Shown: positions 26,322 to 32,992 of the stretch, one piece after another
Layout of the letters: each line of letters opens with the position of its first letter
Position numbering within the stretch: the first letter of the stretch is position 1
NCBI GenBank assembly: GCA_013393545.1
Contig: JABXHG010000179.1
Location: 1 to 55,095 of the forward strand
Reading direction: 5' to 3'
DNA: 55,095 bases
DNA from: Alteromonadaceae bacterium
GTDB taxonomy: Bacteria > Pseudomonadota > Gammaproteobacteria > Pseudomonadales > Oleiphilaceae
The notes under the pieces: model-generated
What the model was told of the DNA's origin: nothing
The model's input: the letters and a program-made list of their open reading frames with translations, nothing else
Databases searched by the model: none
Program-made: the position numbers and the translations under genes

Positions 26322-26633
26322 TCAGGCAGCTTGAACGCTGCTTTCGATGCCCAGGTTTTCAACTACCTGGCCGATGGCTTCCTCGCTCATGAACTTCTGC
26401 AGGCTGGTGCCCGTGGTCATCAGGAAGGTGAACAGCTGCAGTGCCCGGCGCATGTGGTGCGGGTCCAGGTACTGGAATTCCTGCACGTTCAGCGGGTTCA
26501 GGTCGCCATCCCACAAGGCCAGCAGAAAGCGGCCGGCGTTGCGGGCATCGCTGTCTGTGTGGGTGGTGGCCAGGCGGTGCAGGTCGTGCAGGGCTTGTTC
26601 AATATCGTTGGCGCTGGCTTTCAGAGTGATCAT
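26322..26633 (-). CDS. Hypothetical phage early protein
   Basis: The 103-residue, mostly helical acidic protein (ANDIEQALHDLHRLATTHTDSDARNAGRFLLALWDG; PHHMRRALQLFTFLM) starts at ATG 26633. The reading frame stays open upstream, but the peptide there is unconvincing. It belongs to the leftward early operon; no family or function is recognised beyond that. Confidence 0.6.
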   Translation of the reverse strand: MITLKASANDIEQALHDLHRLATTHTDSDARNAGRFLLALWDGDLNPLNVQEFQYLDPHHMRRALQLFTFLMTTGTSLQKFMSEEAIGQVVENLGIESSVQAA

Positions 26634-26646
26634 GATGTGGTCCTCG

Positions 26647-26838
26647 TTAGTGTTGACTATCCACCACACGCAACCGAGGGCGCAGGCGAACAACATTAGG
26701 TCGACTATCATTGGCGGCTTTCTCCATGTGTGGCCGGTACCGAAACCCTTCCTGCCTCCACACCAGGCGTTTGCCCTGGGCATTGGCGAAGCGAACCAGA
26801 TCAATCACGCGGGTGCTTTTGGGTAGATCAAGACGCAT
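26647..26838 (-). CDS. Small basic phage early protein
   Basis: The 63-residue Arg-rich protein (VIDLVRFANAQGKRLVWRQE; VVRLRPRLRVVD) has a clear GGAGG before the ATG at 26838. It overlaps the end of the upstream gene by 11 bases. Nucleic-acid binding is possible from its charge. No family is recognised. Confidence 0.55.
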   Translation of the reverse strand: MRLDLPKSTRVIDLVRFANAQGKRLVWRQEGFRYRPHMEKAANDSRPNVVRLRPRLRVVDSQH

Positions 26839-27112
26839 GGCATGCCTCCGTGGTGTTTGGGTTGAAGTGGCCCCGCTGCAGCTTGCGAATGGTGCGCGAA
26901 ACCCGCTGAATGCGGCTGTGCACTTCATCTGGCTGGCGCTGCGTGTGGCGCACAATGTGGATGGTGCGCAGGCGAACCATGTCTTGCTCCGGTACCGGGA
27001 AGCGCTCCACGTGGTCGTTGATGGCCTTGTGCACCAGGCGCTGCTTGCCGGTTTGCACCGCAAGCCAGATGGCCTTCCAGCTCAGCAGTTCTATTTCTTC
27101 TATGGACTTCAT
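26828..27112 (-). CDS. Hypothetical phage early protein
   Basis: The 94-residue protein begins KSIEEIELLSWKAIWLAVQTGKQ and is helical and basic. Its ATG overlaps the stop of the preceding gene in an ATGA. No family is recognised. Confidence 0.55.
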   Translation of the reverse strand: MKSIEEIELLSWKAIWLAVQTGKQRLVHKAINDHVERFPVPEQDMVRLRTIHIVRHTQRQPDEVHSRIQRVSRTIRKLQRGHFNPNTTEACHAS

Positions 27113-27306
27113 GCTTGCTCCTCAAAATCCGCGTTGGCTCGTTCAATCAGCTGGCGCACTTCGGCCAGAGTCATGTCATCAAGCGCCTTGCCGGCCTCCA
27201 GAATCTGCTCGGCCAACAGCTGCTGGTAGTGGGCGTTGGTTTCGTGCACCTCCGCAGTGAGATCGAACAGCGGCCGCAGGGTGTTGCAGATGGTTTTCAC
27301 GTCCAT
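27109..27306 (-). CDS. Hypothetical phage early protein
   Basis: The 65-residue acidic, helical protein (LRPLFDLTAEVHETNAHY, MTLAEVRQLIERANAD) is translationally coupled to the next gene. No family is recognised. Confidence 0.55.
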   Translation of the reverse strand: MDVKTICNTLRPLFDLTAEVHETNAHYQQLLAEQILEAGKALDDMTLAEVRQLIERANADFEEQA

Positions 27307-27325
27307 GGTTTGGGCTCCTCTATGC

Positions 27326-27589
27326 TCAGGCGGCGTTCACCTGGTCCCACTCGTGTTTGGCTTTGGCGCGTTGTTTGTCGATGTAGTCCGCCAGATCCTG
27401 CGCGCTGATCAGCCACGGGCTCTTCTGTGTGCCGCCCCGGTAAGCGGGCACTGGCAGCTGCCGGCGGGCGGCGCGTTTCTTGGCCATGTCTGGCTGCAGG
27501 GCGAAGAACTTTTCGCAGATGTCTTCCAGCGGAATCTCAGCGGTACCGAACTCGGCCATCAGGGCGAAAAACGTGGAAATCTGTTTCAC
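27326..27589 (-). CDS. PrtN-like (pyocin activator) transcription factor
   Basis: The 87-residue protein matches the pyocin activator PrtN family: FFALMAEFGTAEIPLEDIC followed by KFFAL, a basic AKKRAARRQLPVPAYR middle, and the hallmark C-terminus AQDLADYIDKQRAKA. In Pseudomonas, PrtN binds P-boxes upstream of pyocin late genes and activates them after RecA-dependent release from PrtR. Here it is embedded in the phage early operon, overlapping the KilAC-like gene by ATGA, so it may switch on late or lytic genes. A shared box is present upstream of both this operon and the late promoter. Confidence 0.78.
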   Translation of the reverse strand: MKQISTFFALMAEFGTAEIPLEDICEKFFALQPDMAKKRAARRQLPVPAYRGGTQKSPWLISAQDLADYIDKQRAKAKHEWDQVNAA

Positions 27590-27864
27590 GATGCTTTCTC
27601 CATGTCGATCTGCTCTGCGAACTCATGGCGCAGGAACTCCACGCCCGCCGGCGTAACCAGCGTTTTGGCGCTGTGCTGCAGGCCACGCACGGGGTGGTTG
27701 AAAGATTTGGTTTCCACCTTGAACAGCCCGCGCTGGGTGTAGCGCCAGTTGGCCAGGCGCTGGTGGTCGATAATCCCTCGTTCCTTCAGGGCGCGGATCA
27801 TTTTGCGAGGGCCCAGGTTCAGCAGCTTGGCGGCTTCCTGGAGGGTGATGGTTTCCGGAATCAT
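27586..27864 (-). CDS. KilAC-like phage regulator
   Basis: The 92-residue protein resembles the C-terminal KilAC domain of phage antirepressors. It has a short helix-turn-helix (TLQEAAKLLNLGPRKMIRALKERGI), then the WRYTQRGLFKVETKSF core and SAKTLVTPAGVEFLRHEF. KilAC usually follows a BRO or Ant domain, so here it stands alone. It may modulate the BRO-N antirepressor or a repressor. Confidence 0.7.
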   Translation of the reverse strand: MIPETITLQEAAKLLNLGPRKMIRALKERGIIDHQRLANWRYTQRGLFKVETKSFNHPVRGLQHSAKTLVTPAGVEFLRHEFAEQIDMEKAS

Positions 27865-28295
27865 GCGGCCTCCCTGTCTCCGGTGCGGAGATCTGCAAGG
27901 TTGTTGAGCTGAATGATTGGGTGGTCTTCGGAGTCTCGACGGTTGCTAACCCGCACCCGGGCAATTCGCGGTGTGCGGATGGTGGCGGGCTGATCGCCCG
28001 TGCCGGGCATGGCGTTGCCGAGAATCAGCAGGCCAATGGCCAGCTGCCGTGCTTTCACCAGCCCTTTCTTCCAGGCACGGCTGACGAGCAGCTGCCGGTT
28101 GGGCGCGTCGAAATCGCGGAACAGCCGCGCCATGTGGAACTTCACCGTGCCCAGCGTGATACCCAGCAGCAGGGCAATGGAGTCGTTCTCCTTGCCTTCC
28201 ACAACCCACAACAGAACCTGCCGCTGGCGCGGGGTGAGGGTGTTGTCTGGGTCTTGGATTTCGAATTCTGATCCGCTGCAAGTAGTCATACGCAT
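27861..28295 (-). CDS. LuxR-type HTH regulator heading the early operon
   Basis: The 144-residue protein has a LuxR/GerE helix-turn-helix near the N-terminus (LTPRQRQVLLWVVEGKENDSIALLLGIT, then VKFHMARLFRDF). There is no receiver or autoinducer domain before it, and a short unknown tail follows. A second ATG two codons in (28289) is equally possible. It is the first gene of the long leftward operon and overlaps the KilAC-like gene by ATGA. Confidence 0.7.
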   Translation of the reverse strand: MRMTTCSGSEFEIQDPDNTLTPRQRQVLLWVVEGKENDSIALLLGITLGTVKFHMARLFRDFDAPNRQLLVSRAWKKGLVKARQLAIGLLILGNAMPGTGDQPATIRTPRIARVRVSNRRDSEDHPIIQLNNLADLRTGDREAA

Positions 28296-28306
28296 ATCCG
28301 CGATTA
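28291..28306 (+). promoter_or_regulatory. Candidate activator box, copy 1
   Basis: CGCATATCCGCGATTA overlaps the start of the leftward early operon. It matches CGCATATCGGTGATTA at 32851-32866 in 14 of 16 positions. The second copy lies just before the late promoter. A shared phage regulator (PrtN-like or LuxR-type) is the obvious candidate to bind both. Confidence 0.45.
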
Positions 28307-28430
28307 CGTTTAGTGATATTGCGAAAGGTGGCGTTATACTAATCAGCAGTCAAGAAAAGTGGTGTTATTTTTTGCTTTTTGTGGAGGATTCAGGGGAAAG
28401 GGCGCTTGGGAGTGGTGGTGATTTGGGCAC

Positions 28431-28467
28431 AAAAAAAGCCCCGGAGGCGTTGGCCTGCGGGGCTTTG
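28431..28467 (-). terminator. Rho-independent terminator of the 28490 gene
   Basis: On the minus strand a stem AAAGCCCCG / CGGGGCTTT with a 14-base loop is followed by seven T. It ends the membrane coiled-coil gene transcript before the divergent early promoter region (28296-28430), where no gene is seen. Confidence 0.8.
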
Positions 28468-28489
28468 GTGGGTCGAGGAAGTATCTGGC

Positions 28490-28906
28490 CTAAGGAGCAG
28501 AACTCGGGTCAAGCTTTTCTAGCGTTTTCATGGCTTCTTGCAATGATTCGAGCTGAATATCGTCGTCTATCAGAAAGTCCGCGATAGTGGACTGGAGCTT
28601 GTTTCGATCTTCCGCAGAGGGGAGGTTTGGAGCGCACTCCGTGGCTGCTAGTTGGTCTGAGATGCGCTTCAGATTGTCTAACTGGGCATTGATCAATGAC
28701 TCGGCCTCGGCCAATCTCCTGCGCTTGATTTCTAGTTGTTGTTGGGCTGCTTTGGTATCGATCACAGCAGACTTCAGTTCGAGTTTATATTTGTCATATC
28801 CTAGGGATATGCTCGACGCCTGGCTTGCGAAGCCTATAATCGCAACCGTGGCTGCAAACATGCAAAAGCTGAGTGTATACCAGAAAATGTTAGGAATTTT
28901 TTGCAT
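28490..28906 (-). CDS. Membrane-anchored coiled-coil protein
   Basis: The 138-residue protein has an N-terminal membrane helix (residues ~7-27: IFWYTLSFCMFAATVAIIGF). A long coiled coil of charged heptads follows (DTKAAQQQLEIKRRRLAEAE), then an acidic C-terminus. No family is recognised. It lies next to the repressor genes, on the same strand, with its own terminator, and is probably expressed in the lysogen. That placement is typical of superinfection exclusion or accessory lysogenic genes. Confidence 0.6.
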   Translation of the reverse strand: MQKIPNIFWYTLSFCMFAATVAIIGFASQASSISLGYDKYKLELKSAVIDTKAAQQQLEIKRRRLAEAESLINAQLDNLKRISDQLAATECAPNLPSAEDRNKLQSTIADFLIDDDIQLESLQEAMKTLEKLDPSSAP

Positions 28907-28962
28907 TCGTTATCGCCTTGCGCCTTACATTGACTGCAATGGGTGATTTCGCATGGTTGATG

Positions 28963-29358
28963 TCAGTTTTTGGGCATGGCTTCAAGCATTTGCGTTAATG
29001 CTGAAGCAAGCTCCGGAGTCAACTGGCCGGATTCTGTCATTTGGCTTTGTCGATGAATCAAGTCTGCGTGTGTTGGTGATGCTTGAATCATTGCCAGCAC
29101 TGAGCGTTCGAGGCTGGTGTTATCATTGCCGAGCTTTGGACCCTCTCCAAATGCCAGCCACCAGAAATTGAATCCGGTGATCGCTGATAGTTCCCTGATG
29201 TGATCAATCTGAATGCCGCCGCGTCTAGTCCAGTTCAGGACGGAAGTTCTGGCAACGCCAATTTTGTCAGCAATCCGACTCATGGGGACGCCGGATATTT
29301 TGATGGCCTCTTGAATTCTCTGGGCTCTGGTTAGCGTTGGCTCGGATTTATCGGCCAT
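28963..29358 (-). CDS. CI-like repressor paralogue 3
   Basis: The 131-residue protein has a Cro/CI-type helix-turn-helix (ADKIGVARTSVLNWTRRGGI, HIRELSAITGFNFWWLAFGEGPK) followed by a short helical tail. It has no LexA/S24 peptidase domain. It shares the ARTSVLNW and FWWLAFGEGPK signatures with the two genes upstream. GAGAG before ATG 29358 supports this start, though an in-frame ATG exists at 29397. It overlaps the second paralogue by 11 bases, the third in the repressor operon. Confidence 0.8.
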   Translation of the reverse strand: MADKSEPTLTRAQRIQEAIKISGVPMSRIADKIGVARTSVLNWTRRGGIQIDHIRELSAITGFNFWWLAFGEGPKLGNDNTSLERSVLAMIQASPTHADLIHRQSQMTESGQLTPELASALTQMLEAMPKN

Positions 29359-29776
29359 GGGCAGGTCTCTCGATGGTTCTTTGTATGGTGCCTTCAAGGA
29401 ACTGAGTAAGATGTCTTGCCATGTCAGCGGTCAGGATTCCCGCTTGGGTGCTCTGTGTCAGGATCTCAATCAGTGCAGCATGTTCGTTAGATGCTGTGGC
29501 AACGTGATCGGACGAGATCGCGTGCTGGCACGGGGCGGTATCATCTTTCGAGCGCTTGGGCCCTTCACCAAAGGCTAGCCACCAATACCGGTAGCCGGTG
29601 ATGTCCGCAAGGCCTTTAAGGTTGTCTACCGTTATGGCTCCGCGTTTTTTCCAGTTGAGTACCGATGTGCGGGATGCAGATAGCAAGCTGGCTATCTCAT
29701 GAGCCTTGAGAGGCCCATTTTCAATGGCTTCAGTTAGGCGTGTTGCTCGTCCATCCATGGTATTTGGGTCTGTCAT
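29348..29776 (-). CDS. CI-like repressor paralogue 2
   Basis: The 142-residue protein has the same layout as its neighbours: an HTH (IASLLSASRTSVLNWKKRG, NLKGLADITGYRYWWLAFGEGPK) and a C-terminal helical part with LIEILTQSTQAGILTADMARHL that may form dimers. It starts at ATG 29776, inside the stop of paralogue 1 (ATGA). The frame extends upstream, but that part is Cys-rich and not family-like. No self-cleavage domain is present. Confidence 0.82.
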   Translation of the reverse strand: MTDPNTMDGRATRLTEAIENGPLKAHEIASLLSASRTSVLNWKKRGAITVDNLKGLADITGYRYWWLAFGEGPKRSKDDTAPCQHAISSDHVATASNEHAALIEILTQSTQAGILTADMARHLTQFLEGTIQRTIERPAHGR

Positions 29777-30183
29777 TCGTCCTTTCTGATCGTCGCAAAT
29801 GCATTCAGTGTCTGTGTAAGCCCCTCGGCAGCAGCGGGGGTCAGTATGCCGGCATGTGTTAGGTGCGAGATGCACTCTGCAAAGCGGGCATGCTCTGGCG
29901 AGCATTTTGAAATGCTCATTAATGGATTGTCGAGTTCTGCGCTACCTTCCGTGCTGGAATAGGTTTTCGGGCCTTCTCCGAAAGCAAGCCACCAAAAACG
30001 ATAACCGGTTAGCTGGGCAAAACCGCGAAGGTTGTCCAGGTTAATGTTTCCTTTCTTTTTCCAGTTCAGCACAGATGTGCGGGCCACTTTCATCGTGTCA
30101 GCAATCTCGCTCATTGCGAGAGGGCCGTTATCGATGGCTTCCCGGATTCTTGCAGCTCTGGCATCAAAGTCTCGTTCATTCAT
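29773..30183 (-). CDS. CI-like repressor paralogue 1 (promoter-proximal)
   Basis: The 136-residue protein has an HTH (IADTMKVARTSVLNWKKKG, NLRGFAQLTGYRFWWLAFGEGPK) and a C-terminal SHLTHAGILTPAAAEGLTQ segment like paralogue 2. It faces the Cro-like gene across a compact operator, so it is the prime candidate for the maintenance repressor. A -10-like TAATAT lies only 6 bases before the ATG, so its transcript may be leaderless, as with lambda cI from pRM. Induction by self-cleavage is not expected. Confidence 0.85.
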   Translation of the reverse strand: MNERDFDARAARIREAIDNGPLAMSEIADTMKVARTSVLNWKKKGNINLDNLRGFAQLTGYRFWWLAFGEGPKTYSSTEGSAELDNPLMSISKCSPEHARFAECISHLTHAGILTPAAAEGLTQTLNAFATIRKDE

Positions 30184-30258
30184 AACGCAATATTAGCCTT
30201 TTACTACTTCCCAAGTAAGACAAACAAACTTGATCAAGAGTTAGGATGACGCTACTCT
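30184..30258. promoter_or_regulatory. Divergent repressor/cro promoter-operator region
   Basis: Two palindromic sites with ACTT arms are visible: ACTTCCCAAGT (30206-30216) and CTTGATCAAG (30229-30238), centred about two helical turns apart. The rightward promoter reads TTGATC (30230-30235), 17 bases, TACTCT (30253-30258), so the second site covers its -35. The leftward -10 TAATAT lies at 30195-30190. The arrangement lets one repressor control both directions. Confidence 0.6.
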
Positions 30259-30283
30259 ACTAAAGCTCATTCGGAGGATGCGT

Positions 30284-30520
30284 ATGACTAATTGTGTTTT
30301 TGACCAGGTTGTTGAGTGCCTGGGGACGAAAGTTGAGGTCGCTCGCGTGTGCGGCATCAGGCCGCCCACGCTTCAAGGCTGGACAAGAATTCCTGCTCAT
30401 CATGTGTTGGCCCTTGAGGCTGCGATTAAAGAGAAGGGTGGTGACATTGATCGCTACTCCATGCGGCCGGATATTTACGGCCAGTCTCCACAGACTACCG
30501 AGCCAGCCTCGGTGGCATAA
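30284..30520 (+). CDS. Cro/YdaS-like regulator
   Basis: The 78-residue protein resembles YdaS/Cro-type single-HTH regulators: FDQVVECLGTKVEVARVCGI, then RPPTLQGWTRIPAHHVLALE. Its job would be to repress the leftward repressor promoter and favour lytic growth. ATG 30284 is chosen because GGAGG lies 6 bases upstream; the ATG at 30278 is adjacent to it. It starts the rightward early transcript. Confidence 0.75.
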   Translation: MTNCVFDQVVECLGTKVEVARVCGIRPPTLQGWTRIPAHHVLALEAAIKEKGGDIDRYSMRPDIYGQSPQTTEPASVA

Positions 30521-30543
30521 CTGACCAGATGGATGGGGAATGT

Positions 30544-31197
30544 ATGAGCGCATCATTGCAGGAATGGATAGAGGCCGCGTTGACCGTGGCGGATAGCAAC
30601 GGCATGAGTGATGACGAGGTTATACCGACCTGGCCGGCGGATGTGGCAGATCACTATCCGGATTTGACCGTTGGGGCTTTGCGTCGGTGGCAGGCCGGGC
30701 GCGCTGAGCATGAGGTGTTGGAGTTGCTCAGGGGTTACCTGCCGGAGATTAAGTCGGTTCTGAGGTCGCACCGCTATTGTGGAGACCAATACCCAACGTC
30801 TGGTTGGCCAGAGGTTTCGTCGCTTCTGGCGAAGCTCCAGCGCATGCCTCGGGAGGCTAAACAGGGTTCTTCTTCCGAGCAGGATATAGAGTGCCGGGAA
30901 TTTGCCAAGCTCTACCGCTTTGTGGATCTAGGGCAAGTTTTGGCGACGCTAGATACAAGTGGTGACGAGAAAGCAGATGCCCTGATCACGTTCCAGTTCT
31001 GGCCTGGTGTAGAAGGGCTTGGGGTGTGCTCAACGTATCTGGGGTTCATTGACGATGAGAGCGAGGGCGCTGCCGATAAGGCTGAGAAGGTCTTTTCTGA
31101 TCTAACTCCCGAGATGGCAGAGCGAATCGTTGGTGAGACGGCTCGGAAAATCCGGGAGAGCTGGGGTGGCGCTGAAGATGCGTTCACAGTGGAATGA
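30544..31197 (+). CDS. Hypothetical phage protein between cro and the replication gene
   Basis: The 217-residue acidic protein (EWIEAALTVADSNGMSDDEV; TPEMAERIVGETARKIRE) is in the place of lambda cII but has no evident HTH and is longer. No family is recognised. Its 3' end overlaps the replication gene by 20 bases, so the two are translated together. Confidence 0.6.
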   Translation: MSASLQEWIEAALTVADSNGMSDDEVIPTWPADVADHYPDLTVGALRRWQAGRAEHEVLELLRGYLPEIKSVLRSHRYCGDQYPTSGWPEVSSLLAKLQRMPREAKQGSSSEQDIECREFAKLYRFVDLGQVLATLDTSGDEKADALITFQFWPGVEGLGVCSTYLGFIDDESEGAADKAEKVFSDLTPEMAERIVGETARKIRESWGGAEDAFTVE

Positions 31198-32131
31198 TGC
31201 CGAAGACGGCGCCCTGCAGGGGCTTTCGCCGGAAGCCCAGGTGATTTACCTGCGCGGGTTCCGGCGTTACATGAATTACGCCACGGGTGTGGCCGGTGGG
31301 CCTGCGCGCAAGCTTTCTTACAAGGCCCTGGGTGAGCTGATCTCGGTTGAGCCGGACTGGGGCAGCCAGCGGCGGCGTGGGGATTCACCAACCCTTGGCC
31401 GTGTGCGCGCCCGGGTGGCGGAGCTGGAGCGGGCCGGGCTGGTGGTCAACCACGGCTCCTGCCGGCGCAAAGGCCTTGTTTTTAAACTGCCCCTGGCGGA
31501 TGTTGGATTAGTCCGTTCAGAAAAGGAACAACACTGGGAGCAACACAAGGAACAACACAGGAAGCCGCACAGCGGTAACGTGGTTAACCTCCCGAAAAAG
31601 CAGGAATTAATGCCCATTGAAAGGGAGGGGAACAACGCGGGGAACAACACAGGGAGCAACGCAAGGAACAACACGCATCAGGTAACTACCACTGTACTTA
31701 ACTCTACTGACGCGGGCGCGCGCGAAGCAGGTGCCTGGTCGGAAGACTACGTGCCCCAAAAACCAGAAGAATGGGGTTCGTTTCTTGGCCGTGAGCGGCA
31801 CTGGGCATACCACCGCGTGGCCCGCCCAAAACTGATTATCACCTACCAGCGCTGGGTTGCTCACCAGCTCACCATTGGCGATATGCGCCACATCATCGGC
31901 AGTGCAGAGGCCACGCTGGGGCGTGTGCCCGATGGCCCTGAATACTACGCGCGCTTTGCAGAGAGCTACTGGGTGGAGCGCGACAGGCAGCAGCAGGAAA
32001 TCCGGAACCAACAGCATCGAGGTACCCATGGCAGAGGCAGTGAACATTCACCGCATCGCTCAGAACGTGACGAGCGGGCTGCAGTCCGCAGGCAGCTCTC
32101 AGACCCCGACTACGCCATGCAGCACTGGTGA
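31178..32131 (+). CDS. Phage replication initiator (O-like), contains origin iterons
   Basis: The 317-residue protein has an N-terminal winged-helix-like region (GLSPEAQVIYLRGFRRYMNY, GRVRARVAELERAGLVVNH). A low-complexity linker and a C-terminal domain (WAYHRVARPKLIITYQRWVAHQ) follow. It has the lambda O layout: DNA-binding N-terminus, origin inside the gene, and a C-terminus contacting the helicase loader. The linker is encoded by seven DNA iterons, giving EQH repeats in one place and NN repeats in another. The ATG 31178 start lies in the preceding gene. The P-like gene begins 104 bases before its end. Confidence 0.75.
   Translation: MRSQWNDAEDGALQGLSPEAQVIYLRGFRRYMNYATGVAGGPARKLSYKALGELISVEPDWGSQRRRGDSPTLGRVRARVAELERAGLVVNHGSCRRKGLVFKLPLADVGLVRSEKEQHWEQHKEQHRKPHSGNVVNLPKKQELMPIEREGNNAGNNTGSNARNNTHQVTTTVLNSTDAGAREAGAWSEDYVPQKPEEWGSFLGRERHWAYHRVARPKLIITYQRWVAHQLTIGDMRHIIGSAEATLGRVPDGPEYYARFAESYWVERDRQQQEIRNQQHRGTHGRGSEHSPHRSERDERAAVRRQLSDPDYAMQHW
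31525..31674 (+). repeat. Iteron array (probable replication origin)
   Basis: Seven copies of GGARCAACRC start at 31525, 31537, 31549 and 31629, 31641, 31653, 31665, exactly 12 bp apart in each cluster. The clusters are read in different reading frames, which points to selection on DNA rather than protein. In lambda-type phages such repeats bind O and form ori. An AT-richer stretch follows (31680-31715). Confidence 0.75.
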
Positions 32132-32528
32132 TGAGAGCTTCACCCGGGAGCAAAAGCAAAAGGCCGTGGCGTTCTTCAGCCGGTTGCAGTTGATTTACGG
32201 GCACCGGTTCACCGTTCAGTGGCCGGATGAGGTCACCATGCGGCGGGCGCGGCGTGAATGGGCGGTGGAGATTGACCGCCTCACCTGGGAGCAGCTGCAG
32301 AAAGCGCTGGATGCAACCAAAGCAAAGCTGACAGAGGGCGATCCGGATTACTACTGGCCGGATGTGGGGCGCATTCTGGCTCTGGGGCTGGATAACCGGT
32401 CACCGGCCCACAAGCCGTTCAAGCCCGGCCTGCCGGTAACCGAAGAGGTGAAGGCCGCCCGCAAGGCCGCTGGCCAGCGCCACATGGGCAAGATCTGGCA
32501 GATGATGGGAGGGCGCCATGCTGAGTGA
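32028..32528 (+). CDS. Phage replication protein P-like
   Basis: The 166-residue protein resembles phage replication P proteins, which load or recruit the host helicase: FFSRLQLIYGHRFTVQWPDEVTMRRARREWAVEI and YYWPDVGRILALG. It lies directly after the O-like gene and before Q, as in lambda. The start overlaps the O-like gene by 104 bases. Confidence 0.75.
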   Translation: MAEAVNIHRIAQNVTSGLQSAGSSQTPTTPCSTGDESFTREQKQKAVAFFSRLQLIYGHRFTVQWPDEVTMRRARREWAVEIDRLTWEQLQKALDATKAKLTEGDPDYYWPDVGRILALGLDNRSPAHKPFKPGLPVTEEVKAARKAAGQRHMGKIWQMMGGRHAE

Positions 32529-32850
32529 TACGCAGGACCGCCTGACCGCTTGGGGGCACTGGGTGCGTGCCGGTGGGGTGGATCTTGGCGTGAAAGGCGT
32601 GAATCTGGCCGTGGGCAGCAGCGTGGCCATGCCGGTGTGCCCGGATGACGATGCCATGAGCGTAGACCGCGCCATTGCCCGGCTGAAGCAGCGGGACCGC
32701 CTGATGGGCCAGATTCTGACCATGGCCTACCTGGGCCAGTACAGCCTGGCCCGCATTGCCAGGGAGTCTGGTGTGGGCAGCCGGGAGAAGGCGCGGTACC
32801 TGCTGGGGTCTGCTGAGGCGTGGATTGATTGCGCTCTACAGGCAGCGTAA
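32518..32850 (+). CDS. Antitermination protein Q-like
   Basis: The 110-residue protein fits small Q-type antiterminators: LTAWGHWVRAGGVDLG at the start, and an HTH-like IARESGVGSREKARYLLGSAEAWID at the end. A Q protein loads on RNA polymerase at the late promoter and makes it ignore terminators. GGAGGG precedes its ATG. The late promoter and a leader terminator follow immediately, which supports the call. Confidence 0.78.
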   Translation: MLSDTQDRLTAWGHWVRAGGVDLGVKGVNLAVGSSVAMPVCPDDDAMSVDRAIARLKQRDRLMGQILTMAYLGQYSLARIARESGVGSREKARYLLGSAEAWIDCALQAA

Positions 32851-32901
32851 CGCATATCGGTGATTAGTATTGTTGACATGCTGCATGCAGAAAACTACTC
32901 T
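32851..32901 (+). promoter_or_regulatory. Late promoter with upstream activator box copy 2
   Basis: TTGACA (32873-32878), a 17-base spacer and TACTCT (32896-32901) form a promoter that shares its -10 and spacer length with the cro promoter. The CGCATATC-type box lies at 32851-32866, directly upstream of the -35. The position after Q matches lambda pR'. Confidence 0.6.
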
Positions 32902-32964
32902 GTTTCCCGTAAGGTGCAGAAAGTGCATCTGAGGTGCTGACAGCTCACCTTGATACTCCTTTAG

Positions 32965-32988
32965 CCCGGCCGTGTGCCGGGTTTTTTT
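32965..32988 (+). terminator. Late leader terminator
   Basis: CCCGGC (32965-32970) / GCCGGG (32976-32981) is followed by seven T. A transcript from the promoter above would stop after about 80 bases unless Q is present, as with lambda 6S RNA and tR'. Confidence 0.75.
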
Positions 32989-32992
32989 ATAT

